Assembly (NCBI RefSeq): GCF_035917575.1
Contig: NZ_CP109090.1
Span: 6,944,001 to 7,008,000 of the forward strand
Source of the DNA: Streptomyces sp. NBC_01788
GTDB lineage: Bacteria > Actinomycetota > Actinomycetes > Streptomycetales > Streptomycetaceae
DNA length: 64,000 bases
Reading direction: 5' to 3'
Below are positions 1 to 7,893 of the stretch, one piece after another; the stretch's first letter is position 1; each line of letters starts with the position of its first letter. The notes beneath the pieces are model-generated. The model saw nothing but the letters and a program-made list of their open reading frames with translations. It was not told the DNA's origin and made no database searches. Both the position numbers and the translations under genes were made by a program.

Positions 1-1121
1 CCCGCCCCGTTGCGCCCGATCAGCGCGACCCGCTCCGGACCGCGCAGGTCGATACCCGCGCCCACGCGTGCGCCGTACGCCAGTTCCAGATCCCGCACGG
101 TGAGCACGGTCCGGCCCGGCGGGACGGCCGTGTACGGCAGTTCGACGCGGATCTCGTCCTCGTCCCGCACCGCCTCCACCGCCTCGTCCAGCCGCTCCCT
201 GGCCTCGGCGAGCCGCTCCTCGTGCATGATGCGGTGCTTGCCCGCGGACTCCTGCGCCGCGCGCTTGCGGGCCCCCATGACGATCTTCGGCTCGCGCTTC
301 TGGTCCCACATCTTCTGGCCGTACCGCTTGCGCCGGGCCAGTTTGACCTGGGCGTCGGACAGTTCGCGCCGCTGCCTGCGCAGATCGGCCCCGGCGACGC
401 GCACCATGCGCTCGGCCGCCTCCTGCTCCAGGGCGAGGGCCTCCTCGTACGCCGAGAAGTTCCCGCCGTACCAGGTGACCCGGCCGGAGCTGAGGTCGGC
501 GATCTGGTCGACCAGCTCCAGGAGTTCGCGGTCGTGGCTGACCACGACCATCACGCCCGGCCAGGACTCGACGGCCGCGTACAGCCGGCGGCGCGCGTAC
601 AGGTCCAGGTTGTTGGTCGGCTCGTCGAGCAGCAGCACGTCCGGCCGGCGCAGCAGCAGTGCGGCCAGCCGCAGCAGCACCGACTCGCCGCCCGAGACCT
701 CGCCGACGGTGCGGTCCAGGCCGATGCGGCCGAGCCCGAGCTCGCCGAGGGTGGCCAGGGCGCGTTCCTCCACGTCCCAGTCGTCGCCGACCGTCTCGAA
801 GTGCTCCTCGGCGGCGTCACCGGCCTCGATGGCGTGCAGTGCGGCCCGCCGCGCGGCGATGCCGAGCGCCTCGTCGACCCGCAGCGCGGTGTCGAGCGTG
901 ACGTTCTGCGGGAGGTGTCCGACCTCGCCGGTGACGTGGACGGAACCGCCGGTCGGCCCGAGTTCGCCGGCGATCAGTTTCAGCAGGGTCGACTTCCCTG
1001 AGCCGTTGACGCCGACCAGGCCGGTCCTGCCGGGACCGAAGGCGAGGTCGAGGCCGGGCAGGACGGGGCTGCCGTCGGGCCAGGCGAAGGAGAGGGAGGT
1101 GCAGGTGATGGATGCGGACAT
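1..1121 (-). CDS. ABC-F ATPase (antibiotic-resistance/ribosome-protection type), 3' end outside window
   Basis: About 373 N-terminal residues are visible. ABC-F proteins have two fused ATPase domains and no membrane segments; they act on the ribosome and often give resistance to ribosome-binding antibiotics. Domain 1 shows Walker A GVNGSGKST (residues about 37-45), signature SGGE (about 143-146) and Walker B VLLLDEPTNNLD (about 162-173). A charged Arg/Lys-rich linker follows. The second Walker A (GRNGAG) begins exactly at the window edge, so the second domain lies outside. The ATG is preceded by GAGG at 5-nt distance. A 310-nt leader with long-range pairing precedes it, which is common for antibiotic-inducible ABC-F genes. 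Resistance versus a housekeeping translation role cannot be decided from this part. Confidence 0.9.
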   Translation of the reverse strand, partial: MSASITCTSLSFAWPDGSPVLPGLDLAFGPGRTGLVGVNGSGKSTLLKLIAGELGPTGGSVHVTGEVGHLPQNVTLDTALRVDEALGIAARRAALHAIEAGDAAEEHFETVGDDWDVEERALATLGELGLGRIGLDRTVGEVSGGESVLLRLAALLLRRPDVLLLDEPTNNLDLYARRRLYAAVESWPGVMVVVSHDRELLELVDQIADLSSGRVTWYGGNFSAYEEALALEQEAAERMVRVAGADLRRQRRELSDAQVKLARRKRYGQKMWDQKREPKIVMGARKRAAQESAGKHRIMHEERLAEARERLDEAVEAVRDEDEIRVELPYTAVPPGRTVLTVRDLELAYGARVGAGIDLRGPERVALIGRNGA

Positions 1122-1432
1122 GGGCGCCTCGCGGTGGCTGGGTGCGGTCAGTGTCGGACGCGTGTGAGACACCGCGGGGCGAGGTCACCGTGTAGGAGGG
1201 GAGCCACGGGGCAGGAGAAGAGCCCTGGGCCGGAATTCCTTCGGGACGGCTCGGACGCCGAGGTCGCACGCCACGTACACACCTGACCGGTGTGACGCGG
1301 TGTCTCAGGACCTCAGACGAGCAACGTCCCTCTCCAATCGACGGCAACAGAACCGTTGCAAAAGGTAGGAGGGGCCGGGACACCTGTCAACGGAATAACG
1401 GGTGGCCCGAGCCCTCCCGGAAGGAGGCACCC
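1122..1432. promoter_or_regulatory. Divergent intergenic region with structured leader of the ABC-F gene
   Basis: This 311-bp gap separates the leftward ABC-F gene from the rightward GPP34 gene. It contains an 11-bp perfect inverted repeat whose arms are 121 bp apart (TGAGACACCGC at 1165-1175 and GCGGTGTCTCA at 1297-1307). It also holds a small hairpin CACACC-N5-GGTGTG (1278-1294). On the minus strand between the arms, a 29-codon open frame starts with GTG at 1274 and ends at 1185. These are seen directly. A role in transcription attenuation is inferred. Confidence 0.5.
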
Positions 1433-2101
1433 GTGCCCGACGGTTCGCTCTCGCTGCCCGCCCGGCTCTACCTGCTGGCCTGGGACACCGGGCGGCTGAA
1501 GATCACCGGCACCGCTCGGCTGCACCTCCTGGTCCGGGCCGGCGCCCTCACCGAGCTGGCCCAGCGCGGACTGCTCGTCGACGACGACGGCATCGCCGTC
1601 CCCGTCGGACTGGACGAGAGCACCGGTGACCCCGTGCTCGACGGGCTGCTCGAACTCGTCCAGGAGTCCCGGCCCCGCCGCTGGAGGACCTGGGTGACGC
1701 TGCACGCACGGACCACCCTCGACGCCGTACGGGAGCAGTTGGCCGCCGAGGGGTTCCTGCGCGCCGAGCGGCGCCGGGTCCTCGGTGTCCTCCCGTCCGT
1801 GGACTACGCCTTGGAGCGCGTCGCCGCCGTGGACGCGCTGCGGGAGGGAGCACGCCGGGTGCTTCAGGGCCCGCTGCCGGCCGCGGAGGTCCCCGAACGT
1901 GACGCGGCCGTCGTCGCCCTCGCGGCCGCCGCCGAACTGCGCACCCTGGTACCCGCCAAGGACCGCAGGCGCCACAAGGCACGCATCGACGAGCTGACCG
2001 ACCGCAGCGGAGCCGCGGCCCCGGCGCTGCGCCGGGTGGTACGCGAGGTGAACGCGGCGGTGATCGTGGCAGCCACGGCAGCCGCCACGGCGGCCGGCTG
2101 A
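1433..2101 (+). CDS. GPP34 (GOLPH3/Vps74-like) family phosphoprotein
   Basis: The predicted 222-residue protein opens with LSLPARLYLLAWD, followed by alternating short helices and an alanine-rich C-terminus. This is the usual look of bacterial GPP34 proteins, which are abundant in Streptomyces. The eukaryotic relatives bind phosphatidylinositol-4-phosphate and sort Golgi glycosyltransferases; the bacterial role is unknown. The GTG start was chosen because AAGGAGG lies 5 nt upstream; an open frame continues 47 codons further upstream without a better site. It is transcribed away from the ABC-F gene and convergently with ssgD. No catalytic motif is visible. Family assignment is fairly sure, function is not. 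Confidence 0.8.
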   Translation: MPDGSLSLPARLYLLAWDTGRLKITGTARLHLLVRAGALTELAQRGLLVDDDGIAVPVGLDESTGDPVLDGLLELVQESRPRRWRTWVTLHARTTLDAVREQLAAEGFLRAERRRVLGVLPSVDYALERVAAVDALREGARRVLQGPLPAAEVPERDAAVVALAAAAELRTLVPAKDRRRHKARIDELTDRSGAAAPALRRVVREVNAAVIVAATAAATAAG

Positions 2102-2148
2102 ACGCGACCGGGCGGGGGCCGGCGCGCCCGTGGGGCGGGCGGGGGCCG

Positions 2149-2565
2149 TCAGCAGGCGTCGCGCATCAGTTCCGCCAGGTCGTGGTCCAGGTCGAGCTGG
2201 AGGTGTTCCAGGCCCAGCGGCACCAGTTCGCTCGTGGACTCCAGGAAGCGCCGTATCTCACCGCTGCGGATGTGCACCACGGCCGTGCCCTCGGGGGCGT
2301 GGAACTCCAGGACCGTACGGTCGTAGCCGTACGGGCGCACCCGTACGTCGCCGTCGCCCTCGGGCTCCCGCAGACCGGCCGCCAGCAGCTCACGGGCGAA
2401 GATCCAGCAGACCTCCACGCCGTCGAGGGTGGCCGGGGCCGGGAAGGTCATACGGACGGCGAACGGGTCGCGCCGGTCGTAGTGCAGCCTGGCGGGAATG
2501 CTGTGCATCCGTGGCGTGGCGGAGACCAGGCGCGCCTCCACGAACTGCTCGATGTCGGTGGACAA
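2149..2565 (-). CDS. ssgD: SsgA-like protein (SALP), probably SsgD
   Basis: A 138-residue protein with the SALP fold signature: ARLHYDRRDPFAVRMTF near residue 25, WIFARELLAAGL near 55, GDGDVRV near 70, and the C-terminal LEHLQLDLDHDLAELM. SALPs occur only in morphologically complex actinomycetes and control septum siting and peptidoglycan maturation during sporulation; SsgD of S. coelicolor affects lateral-wall integrity. The symbol is given because the neighbourhood (ABC-F gene on one side, hopanoid operon further on) matches where I remember ssgD to be. Sequence alone would not separate SsgD from SsgE. TTG start preceded by AGGGAG at about 8 nt; no ATG or GTG lies nearby in frame. Confidence 0.8.
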   Translation of the reverse strand: MSTDIEQFVEARLVSATPRMHSIPARLHYDRRDPFAVRMTFPAPATLDGVEVCWIFARELLAAGLREPEGDGDVRVRPYGYDRTVLEFHAPEGTAVVHIRSGEIRRFLESTSELVPLGLEHLQLDLDHDLAELMRDAC

Positions 2566-2665
2566 GGCCTTGCTCCCTTGTGACGGCTGGACGAACCTCC
2601 GGTCGGATGAGGCCGGGCACTGGAAAAGACGACGGAAGCCGTCGATCCGTGCACACGAGGAGCGA

Positions 2666-2679
2666 GTGACCTCCGTCAC
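2666..2679. promoter_or_regulatory. Inverted repeat GTGAC-N4-GTCAC upstream of ssgD
   Basis: A perfect 5-bp inverted repeat with a 4-bp spacer lies about 100 bp upstream of the ssgD start and 130 bp upstream of the divergent small gene, so it could serve either. Operator function is inferred from position and symmetry only. Confidence 0.25.
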
Positions 2680-2805
2680 CGCCTTCATGCGCGCAAGTGA
2701 CGCGACTCCCGTGTCGCTCGACTGGAGGACTGGAGATCGCCCGATATGGCGAATCGATCCAGAATTGCGGGTATCCGTTCCTTGCACAGAGAGGAAGTGA
2801 ACGGC

Positions 2806-3132
2806 ATGCCACGCGGTTCCAGTTCCAAGCGCGAGCGCCAGTACGAGCACATCAAGGAGAGCGCGCAGGACCGGGGGGAGAGCACCGAACGCGCGAAGGA
2901 GATCGCCGCGCGCACGGTGAACAAGGAGCGCGCCCGCACCGGCGAGTCGAAGACCGCCGGCCGCACCTCCACCCAGGACATGTCCTCCGGCAGGCGGGGT
3001 GGGCAGCGCTCGGGCCGGGGCTCCGAAGGGCCCACCTACGACCAGCTCTACGAGGAGGCCAAGCGGCGCAACATCCACGGCCGCTCGGACATGAACAAGC
3101 AACAGTTGCGGCAGGCCCTGGGCAAAGGCTGA
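2806..3132 (+). CDS. Small basic hydrophilic protein with SAP/Rho-N-like C-terminus
   Basis: A 108-residue, highly charged protein without hydrophobic segments. It opens with MPRGSSSKRERQYEHIKES and is rich in Arg, Glu, Lys, Gly and Ser, so probably disordered. The last 30 residues (YDQLYEEAKRRNIHGRSDMN and onward) resemble the short helix-extended-loop-helix of SAP/LEM/Rho-N nucleic-acid-binding motifs. Homologues are often labelled plasmid stabilization protein without experimental support. ATG chosen because GAGGAAG lies 8 nt upstream; an in-frame ATG 60 nt earlier has no such site. GGGTAT at 2769-2774 resembles the -10 of SigB-family stress promoters, but I see no convincing -35. DNA binding or stress protection is possible but not shown. 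Confidence 0.65.
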   Translation: MPRGSSSKRERQYEHIKESAQDRGESTERAKEIAARTVNKERARTGESKTAGRTSTQDMSSGRRGGQRSGRGSEGPTYDQLYEEAKRRNIHGRSDMNKQQLRQALGKG

Positions 3133-3148
3133 CCCCCGCAGACAGCCC

Positions 3149-3183
3149 GGCGGGCCCGCCTCCGGTCAGGACGCGGGCCCGCC
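3149..3183 (+). terminator. Hairpin after the small basic-protein gene
   Basis: GGCGGGCCCGC (3149-3159) pairs with GCGGGCCCGCC (3173-3183) around a 13-nt loop. It starts 16 nt after the stop codon and ends 31 nt before the endonuclease V start. No U-run follows, as is usual in Streptomyces. Confidence 0.55.
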
Positions 3184-3213
3184 CGGCCGCGTGGGGCCGT
3201 ACGCTCGGCCGTC

Positions 3214-3939
3214 ATGACGAGGACCGTACGCATTCCGGCGGGCTGGCCCGCCACCGAGGAGCAGGCCCGCGCCGTCCAGGACGAGTTGCGCGGACGAGTG
3301 GTGCGGGACGAGCCGGGACCGCCGCCCGGGACGGGCCACGTCACGGGGGTCGACGTCGCCTACGACGACGAGCGGGACCTCGTCGCGGCGGCGGCCGTCG
3401 TCCTGGACGCGGCCACCCTGCGCGTCGTCGCCGAGACCACCGCCGTCGGGCGCGTCTCCTTCCCGTACGTGCCCGGGCTGCTGGCCTTCCGCGAGATCCC
3501 CACCGTGCTTGCCGCACTGGACGCCCTGCCCTGCCCGCCCGGCTTGGTCGTCTGCGACGGTTACGGCCTCGCCCACCCCCGGCGCTTCGGCCTGGCGAGC
3601 CACCTCGGCGTGCTGACCGGACTGCCGACGATCGGCGTCGCCAAGAACCCGTTCACCTTCACCCACGAGGATCCGGACACCCCGCGCGGCAGCGCCTCCC
3701 CGCTGCTCGCCGGCCCGGACGAGGTCGGCCGGGCCCTGCGCACCAGGGACGGCGTCAAGCCGGTCTTCGTCTCCGTCGGCCACCGGGTGAGCCTGGACAA
3801 CGCCTGCGCGCACACCCTCGCCCTCACCCCGGCCCACCGCCTCCCGGAGACGACCCGCAGCGCCGACGCCCTGTGCCGCCGCGCCCTGCGCGAGGCCGGG
3901 GCGGCCGGGCTCAGCGGCTCTTCGCGATCCGGAAGGTGA
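3214..3939 (+). CDS. nfi: Endonuclease V (deoxyinosine 3'-endonuclease)
   Basis: A 241-residue enzyme predicted to nick DNA at the second phosphodiester 3' of deoxyinosine, starting repair of deaminated adenine. Family landmarks are present: GVDVAY with the first metal-binding Asp (D47), the wedge motif YVPGLLAFRE (85-94) and DGYGLAHPRR (115-124) with the next catalytic Asp. The C-terminus is short and Ser/Arg-rich. The last 29 bp overlap the 3' end of the convergent oxidoreductase gene. The gene stands alone with a hairpin in front, so it likely has its own weak promoter. Length fits the 220-240 residues usual for Nfi. Confidence 0.93.
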   Translation: MTRTVRIPAGWPATEEQARAVQDELRGRVVRDEPGPPPGTGHVTGVDVAYDDERDLVAAAAVVLDAATLRVVAETTAVGRVSFPYVPGLLAFREIPTVLAALDALPCPPGLVVCDGYGLAHPRRFGLASHLGVLTGLPTIGVAKNPFTFTHEDPDTPRGSASPLLAGPDEVGRALRTRDGVKPVFVSVGHRVSLDNACAHTLALTPAHRLPETTRSADALCRRALREAGAAGLSGSSRSGR

Positions 3940-5089
3940 GGCCCGCGCGGCGCAGACGGTCGATGAGGGCGTCACCCATGGCCGTCGCCGTGGTGACCTG
4001 GCCCGCCGTCGGCGGGAGGTCGTCCAGGGCCAGGGCGAGCGCCGACTCGGCGAACATCTTCGCCGTCTCGCCGTACCCGGGGTCGCCGCCCGCGACCTCG
4101 GTGAACACCTGCCGTCCGCCGCCCTCGCCCACGAACCGCAGCGAGAACCAGCTCCTGGCCCGCCGCTCCTCGCCCGGTCCCGCACCGGGCTGCAGCCGCC
4201 CGGACAACCAGCTCCGGGCGGGCGGCAGTTGCGCGGCGGCCATGACCGCGCCGAGGGCGGCGGCACCGCCCACAGCGACCGGAAGACGCCGTACGGCCGC
4301 GTAGTGGCGGTAGCGGAAGTCCGGGCCGTAACGTTCCAGCACGCGCGCCGAGCGCCGCACGATCTGTGGGTCGATGACCGGCAGCGGCACCGCCCACGCG
4401 CCCACCTCCCCGGCGAACCGCGGCGCGCCCGTGGGCGTGACTGCCCGCCGCCCCAGCAACCGCGGCTCGTGCCGCGCCCGGTCCCGCGCGGCGGCCCGCA
4501 CCCGCAGGGGACGCGCGAACTGGCTGAGCGCCGACGCGAGAGTCCCGCCCGAGAAGGCGGCGTCCACCCGGACGAATCCGTCCACGGTCAGCGGTACACC
4601 CTCCGGCAGCTGGCGGACGGTGAAGTACACGCCCAGGTCGGCCGGGACGGAGTCGAAGCCGCAGGCGTGCACCAGGCGCGCCCCGGTCTCGCGCGCGCGT
4701 GCGTCGTGCCGTACGTACACCAGGTCCACGAACTCGGGCTCGCCGCACAGGTCCAGGTAGTCCGTGCCGCTGTCGGCGCAGGCGGCGACGAGTTCCTCGC
4801 CCACGGCCGTGTACGGGCCCACGGTGGTGGCCAGCACGCGCGCGTGCCGGGCGAGGTCGCGCAGGGAGTCCGGGTCGGCCGCGTCCGCGCGCAGCACTCC
4901 GACGGACGCACCCGAGGGCAGCCGCTCACGCAGTTCCCGCAGCCGCTCCCCGCTGCGGCCGGCGATCGCCCAGCGCAGCCCCTCGGGGGCGTGTGCGGCG
5001 AGGTACTCCGCGGTGAGCGCCCCCACGAAGCCGGTGGCCCCGAAGAGGACGATGTCGTACGGACGGTCGGAGTTCCTCAGCCTGCTCAT
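3911..5089 (-). CDS. Saccharopine dehydrogenase-like / trans-acting enoyl reductase family oxidoreductase
   Basis: A 392-residue protein with an N-terminal Rossmann fold: DIVLFGATGFVGALTAEYLA gives the nucleotide-binding GxxGxxG near residues 17-22, and AIAGRSGERL follows near 42. TTVGPYTAVGEELVAACADS and LVHACGFDSVPADLG are typical of the family that includes mycobacterial trans-acting enoyl reductases and membrane-associated saccharopine-dehydrogenase-like proteins. A hydrophobic stretch near residues 265-285 could be a membrane anchor. The substrate is unknown; lipid or polyketide enoyl reduction is the family precedent. It ends 29 bp inside the convergent endonuclease V gene. The ATG is weakly supported by a GGAGTG 6 nt upstream. 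Confidence 0.85.
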   Translation of the reverse strand: MSRLRNSDRPYDIVLFGATGFVGALTAEYLAAHAPEGLRWAIAGRSGERLRELRERLPSGASVGVLRADAADPDSLRDLARHARVLATTVGPYTAVGEELVAACADSGTDYLDLCGEPEFVDLVYVRHDARARETGARLVHACGFDSVPADLGVYFTVRQLPEGVPLTVDGFVRVDAAFSGGTLASALSQFARPLRVRAAARDRARHEPRLLGRRAVTPTGAPRFAGEVGAWAVPLPVIDPQIVRRSARVLERYGPDFRYRHYAAVRRLPVAVGGAAALGAVMAAAQLPPARSWLSGRLQPGAGPGEERRARSWFSLRFVGEGGGRQVFTEVAGGDPGYGETAKMFAESALALALDDLPPTAGQVTTATAMGDALIDRLRRAGLTFRIAKSR

Positions 5090-5192
5090 GACACTCCTCG
5101 CTCTCGCAGCCCGCGCCGCTGTCGGTGGCCGAGGCTAGCGTGAGGAGTGCGGTGAACGGCGGCGAGGGCCCGGCGGCGACCGTCCGGCGGTG

Positions 5193-5263
5193 CGGGTACG
5201 GCCACGACGGCCGGCGGGTACGGCCACGAACCACCGGGTACGGCCACGGGGTCGGCGGGTACG
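5193..5263 (+). repeat. Three and a half copies of CGGGTACGGCCACG with about 21-bp period
   Basis: Copies lie at 5193-5206, 5215-5228 and 5235-5248, with a partial copy CGGGTACG at 5256-5263. Start-to-start distances are 22, 20 and 21 bp, about two DNA turns, so all copies face the same side of the helix. The array ends 40 bp upstream of the predicted -35 of the acyl-CoA operon. Confidence 0.75.
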
Positions 5264-5303
5264 TCTTCGGTACGCCTTGGCTAAGCGCTTGCTCGCCGAG
5301 GGC

Positions 5304-5350
5304 TTGTATCCGCTGGAACCCGTTCTTAGCATCATCGGTGTTACATCGGT
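5304..5350 (+). promoter_or_regulatory. Predicted promoter and CATCGGT direct repeat of the acyl-CoA operon
   Basis: TTGTAT (5304-5309), a 17-bp spacer and TAGCAT (5327-5332) fit a vegetative Streptomyces promoter with a start near 5339. CATCGGT occurs at 5333-5339 and 5344-5350, 11 bp apart, on top of the predicted start. This is a plausible repressor site. Confidence 0.5.
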
Positions 5351-5372
5351 TGTGTCACAGTGAGGGGATCTG

Positions 5373-6545
5373 ATGACAACGGCAGAGGCGGCGGGACGGC
5401 ACGGCCCGCTGACCGGCGTGCGGGTGGTCGAGCTGGCCGGCATCGGCCCCGGCCCGTTCGCCGCGATGCTGCTGGCCGACCTGGGCGCCGACGTCGTACG
5501 GGTGGACCGCCCCGGCGGCGCCGGACTCGGCATCGACCCCGCCCACGACCTCACCAACCGCAACAAGCGCTCGGTGGTCGTCGACCTGAAGTCGCCGGAC
5601 GGCCCCGCCCGAGTCCTCGATCTCGCCGCCCGCGCCGACGTCCTCGTCGAGGGCTACCGCCCCGGCGTCGCCGAGCGCCTGGGCGTCGGCCCCGAGGCCT
5701 GCCACGCCCGCAACCCGCGGCTGGTCTACGCCCGTATGACCGGATGGGGCCAGGACGGACCGCTCGCCCCGCGCGCGGGACACGACATCGCCTACATCGC
5801 CGTGACCGGCACCCTCGGCATGATCGGCGAACCGGACACGCCCCCGGCCGTCCCCGCCAACCTCCTCGGCGACTACGCGGGCGGCTCCCTCTATCTCGCG
5901 GTCGGTGTCCTCGCCGCCCTGCACCACGCGCGCGCGACCGGCACGGGCCAGGTCGTGGACGCCGCGATCGTCGACGGCACCGCCCACCTCTCCGCGATGA
6001 TCCACGGCATGCTCGCGGCCGGCGTCTGGCAGGACCGCCGCGGAGCCAACCTCCTGGACGGCGGCTGCCCGTACTACGGCACCTACGAGACCGCGGACGG
6101 CCGGTACATGGCGGTCGGGGCCCTGGAGCAGCGGTTCTACGACGAGTTCGCCGGACTGCTCGGCCTGGACGAGCACGCCGGGGCCCGTACCGACCGCACC
6201 CGCTGGGGGGAACTGCGCGAGGCGGTCGCCGCCCGCTTCAAGTCCCGCACCCGGCGGGAGTGGACCGAGGTCTTCGAGGGCTCCGACGCCTGCGTGGCCC
6301 CCGTACTGTCGCTGGGCGAGGCCCCGCACCACCCGCACCTCGCCGCCCGCGGCACCTTCACGGAGCACGCCGGCCTGGTCCAGCCCGCCCCCGCGCCCCG
6401 CTTCTCCGCCACGCCCACCGCCGTGCGCACCGCCCCCGCCCGGCCCGGCGACGGCGCGGCGGCCGTGGCCCGCGACTGGGACCTGCCCGCCTTCCCGGAG
6501 GACGGGAACGAAGGGAAGAACGGGGCCGGGGAGGGCGGCTCCTGA
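5373..6545 (+). CDS. CaiB/BaiF family alpha-methylacyl-CoA racemase
   Basis: A 390-residue protein predicted to epimerise (2R)-methylacyl-CoA to the 2S form so that methyl-branched fatty acids can enter beta-oxidation. [20 protein letters not shown] and [16 protein letters not shown] are the class III CoA-transferase fold landmarks. The racemase catalytic residues appear to be kept: His in [10 protein letters not shown] (about H137), Asp in LLGDYAGG (about D167) and Glu in [10 protein letters not shown] (about E252). It is the first gene of an operon with thiolase and FadB-like genes, which supports the racemase over the transferase role. GAGGGG 5 nt upstream supports the start. The last 20 residues are a low-complexity Gly/Glu/Asn tail. 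Confidence 0.88.
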   Translation: MTTAEAAGRHGPLTGVRVVELAGIGPGPFAAMLLADLGADVVRVDRPGGAGLGIDPAHDLTNRNKRSVVVDLKSPDGPARVLDLAARADVLVEGYRPGVAERLGVGPEACHARNPRLVYARMTGWGQDGPLAPRAGHDIAYIAVTGTLGMIGEPDTPPAVPANLLGDYAGGSLYLAVGVLAALHHARATGTGQVVDAAIVDGTAHLSAMIHGMLAAGVWQDRRGANLLDGGCPYYGTYETADGRYMAVGALEQRFYDEFAGLLGLDEHAGARTDRTRWGELREAVAARFKSRTRREWTEVFEGSDACVAPVLSLGEAPHHPHLAARGTFTEHAGLVQPAPAPRFSATPTAVRTAPARPGDGAAAVARDWDLPAFPEDGNEGKNGAGEGGS

Positions 6546-6628
6546 CGGACCCACGACCGCGACCCGCTCCCCGGCCCCCACCACCGGCCCCGGCCCCCCG
6601 GACACCACCCTCGTCGAAAGGCTTGTCA

Positions 6629-7843
6629 GTGAGCACCGAAGCGTACGTGTACGACGCGATCCGCACCCCACGCGGGCGCGGCAAGGCCAACGGCGCCCTG
6701 CACGGCACGAAGCCCATCGACCTGGTCGTCGGCCTCATCCACGAGATCCGCGACCGCTTCCCCGGACTCGACCCGGCCGCCGTCGACGACATCGTGCTCG
6801 GCGTCGTCGGCCCCATCGGCGACCAGGGCTCCGACATCGCCCGGATCGCCGCCATCGCCGCGGGACTGCCGGACACGGTGGCCGGTGTGCAGGAGAACCG
6901 CTTCTGCGCCTCCGGCCTCGAAGCCGTCAACCTGGCCGCCGCCAAGGTGCGCTCCGGCTGGGAGGACCTGGTCCTCGCGGGCGGCGTCGAGTCGATGTCC
7001 CGGGTGCCGATGGCCTCCGACGGGGGCGCCTGGTTCAACGACCCGATGACCAACCTCGCCGTCAACTTCGTGCCCCAGGGCATCGGCGCCGACCTGATCG
7101 CAACCATCGAGGGCTTCTCCCGGCGGGACGTCGACGAGTACGCCGCCCTGTCCCAGGAGCGCGCGGTCACCGCCTGGAAGGAGGGCCGCTTCGACCGCTC
7201 CGTCGTCCCGGTCAGGGACCGCAACGGGCTCGTCGTCCTCGACCACGACGAGCACCCCCGCCCCGGCACCACCGCCGACTCGCTGGCGGCGCTCAAGCCG
7301 TCCTTCGCGGACATCGGCGACCTGGGCGGCTTCGACGCCGTCGCCCTGCAGAAGTACCACTGGGTGGAGAAGATCGACCACGTCCACCACGCGGGCAACT
7401 CCTCGGGCATCGTCGACGGCGCCTCGCTCGTCGCGATCGGCTCCCGCGAAATCGGCGAGCGGTACGGACTCACCCCCCGCGCGCGGATCGTCTCCGCCGC
7501 CGTCTCCGGCTCCGAGCCCACCATCATGCTCACCGGGCCCGCCCCCGCCACCCGCAAGGCGCTCGCCAGGGCCGGCCTGACCATCGACGACATCGACCTC
7601 GTCGAGATCAACGAGGCGTTCGCGGCGGTCGTGCTGCGCTTCGTGAAGGACATGGGCCTGTCCCTGGACAAGGTCAACGTCAACGGCGGCGCCATCGCGC
7701 TGGGCCACCCGCTCGGCGCCACCGGCGCGATGATCCTCGGCACCCTCGTGGACGAACTGGAGCGCCAGGACAAGCGCTACGGCCTCGCGACCCTCTGCGT
7801 CGGCGGCGGCATGGGCATCGCCACGATCGTCGAACGCGTCTGA
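6629..7843 (+). CDS. Acetyl-CoA C-acyltransferase (thiolase)
   Basis: A 404-residue thiolase that cleaves 3-ketoacyl-CoA with CoA in the last step of beta-oxidation. The nucleophilic Cys is in [11 protein letters not shown] (about C93). [22 protein letters not shown] with the catalytic His, and the second Cys in LCVGGGMG (about C390) are all present. The GTG was chosen because GAAAGG lies 7 nt upstream; the frame is open far upstream only because it shadows the racemase gene. It sits 83 bp after the racemase and 50 bp before the FadB-like gene, giving the partner pair of a soluble trifunctional system. Length is normal. Confidence 0.93.
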   Translation: MSTEAYVYDAIRTPRGRGKANGALHGTKPIDLVVGLIHEIRDRFPGLDPAAVDDIVLGVVGPIGDQGSDIARIAAIAAGLPDTVAGVQENRFCASGLEAVNLAAAKVRSGWEDLVLAGGVESMSRVPMASDGGAWFNDPMTNLAVNFVPQGIGADLIATIEGFSRRDVDEYAALSQERAVTAWKEGRFDRSVVPVRDRNGLVVLDHDEHPRPGTTADSLAALKPSFADIGDLGGFDAVALQKYHWVEKIDHVHHAGNSSGIVDGASLVAIGSREIGERYGLTPRARIVSAAVSGSEPTIMLTGPAPATRKALARAGLTIDDIDLVEINEAFAAVVLRFVKDMGLSLDKVNVNGGAIALGHPLGATGAMILGTLVDELERQDKRYGLATLCVGGGMGIATIVERV

Positions 7844-7893
7844 CCCGCCCCCAGCGGCGCCCTCAGAACCCGGACCTCAACGGAGACCACGAC

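Noticed and set aside
2769..2774. SigB-type -10 (GGGTAT) before the small basic-protein gene
   Set aside because: No matching -35 at 14-16 bp could be found, so a stress promoter is not claimed.
5193..5263. Reading the CGGGTACGGCCACG repeats as a CRISPR or integron array
   Set aside because: Spacers are only 6-8 bp and the repeat is 14 bp, which fits protein-binding boxes rather than CRISPR.
5360..7843. An 827-codon frame that would fuse an Arg/Pro-rich domain to the thiolase
   Set aside because: The first 420 codons are a shifted frame of the racemase gene; the thiolase has its own GTG and RBS at 6629.
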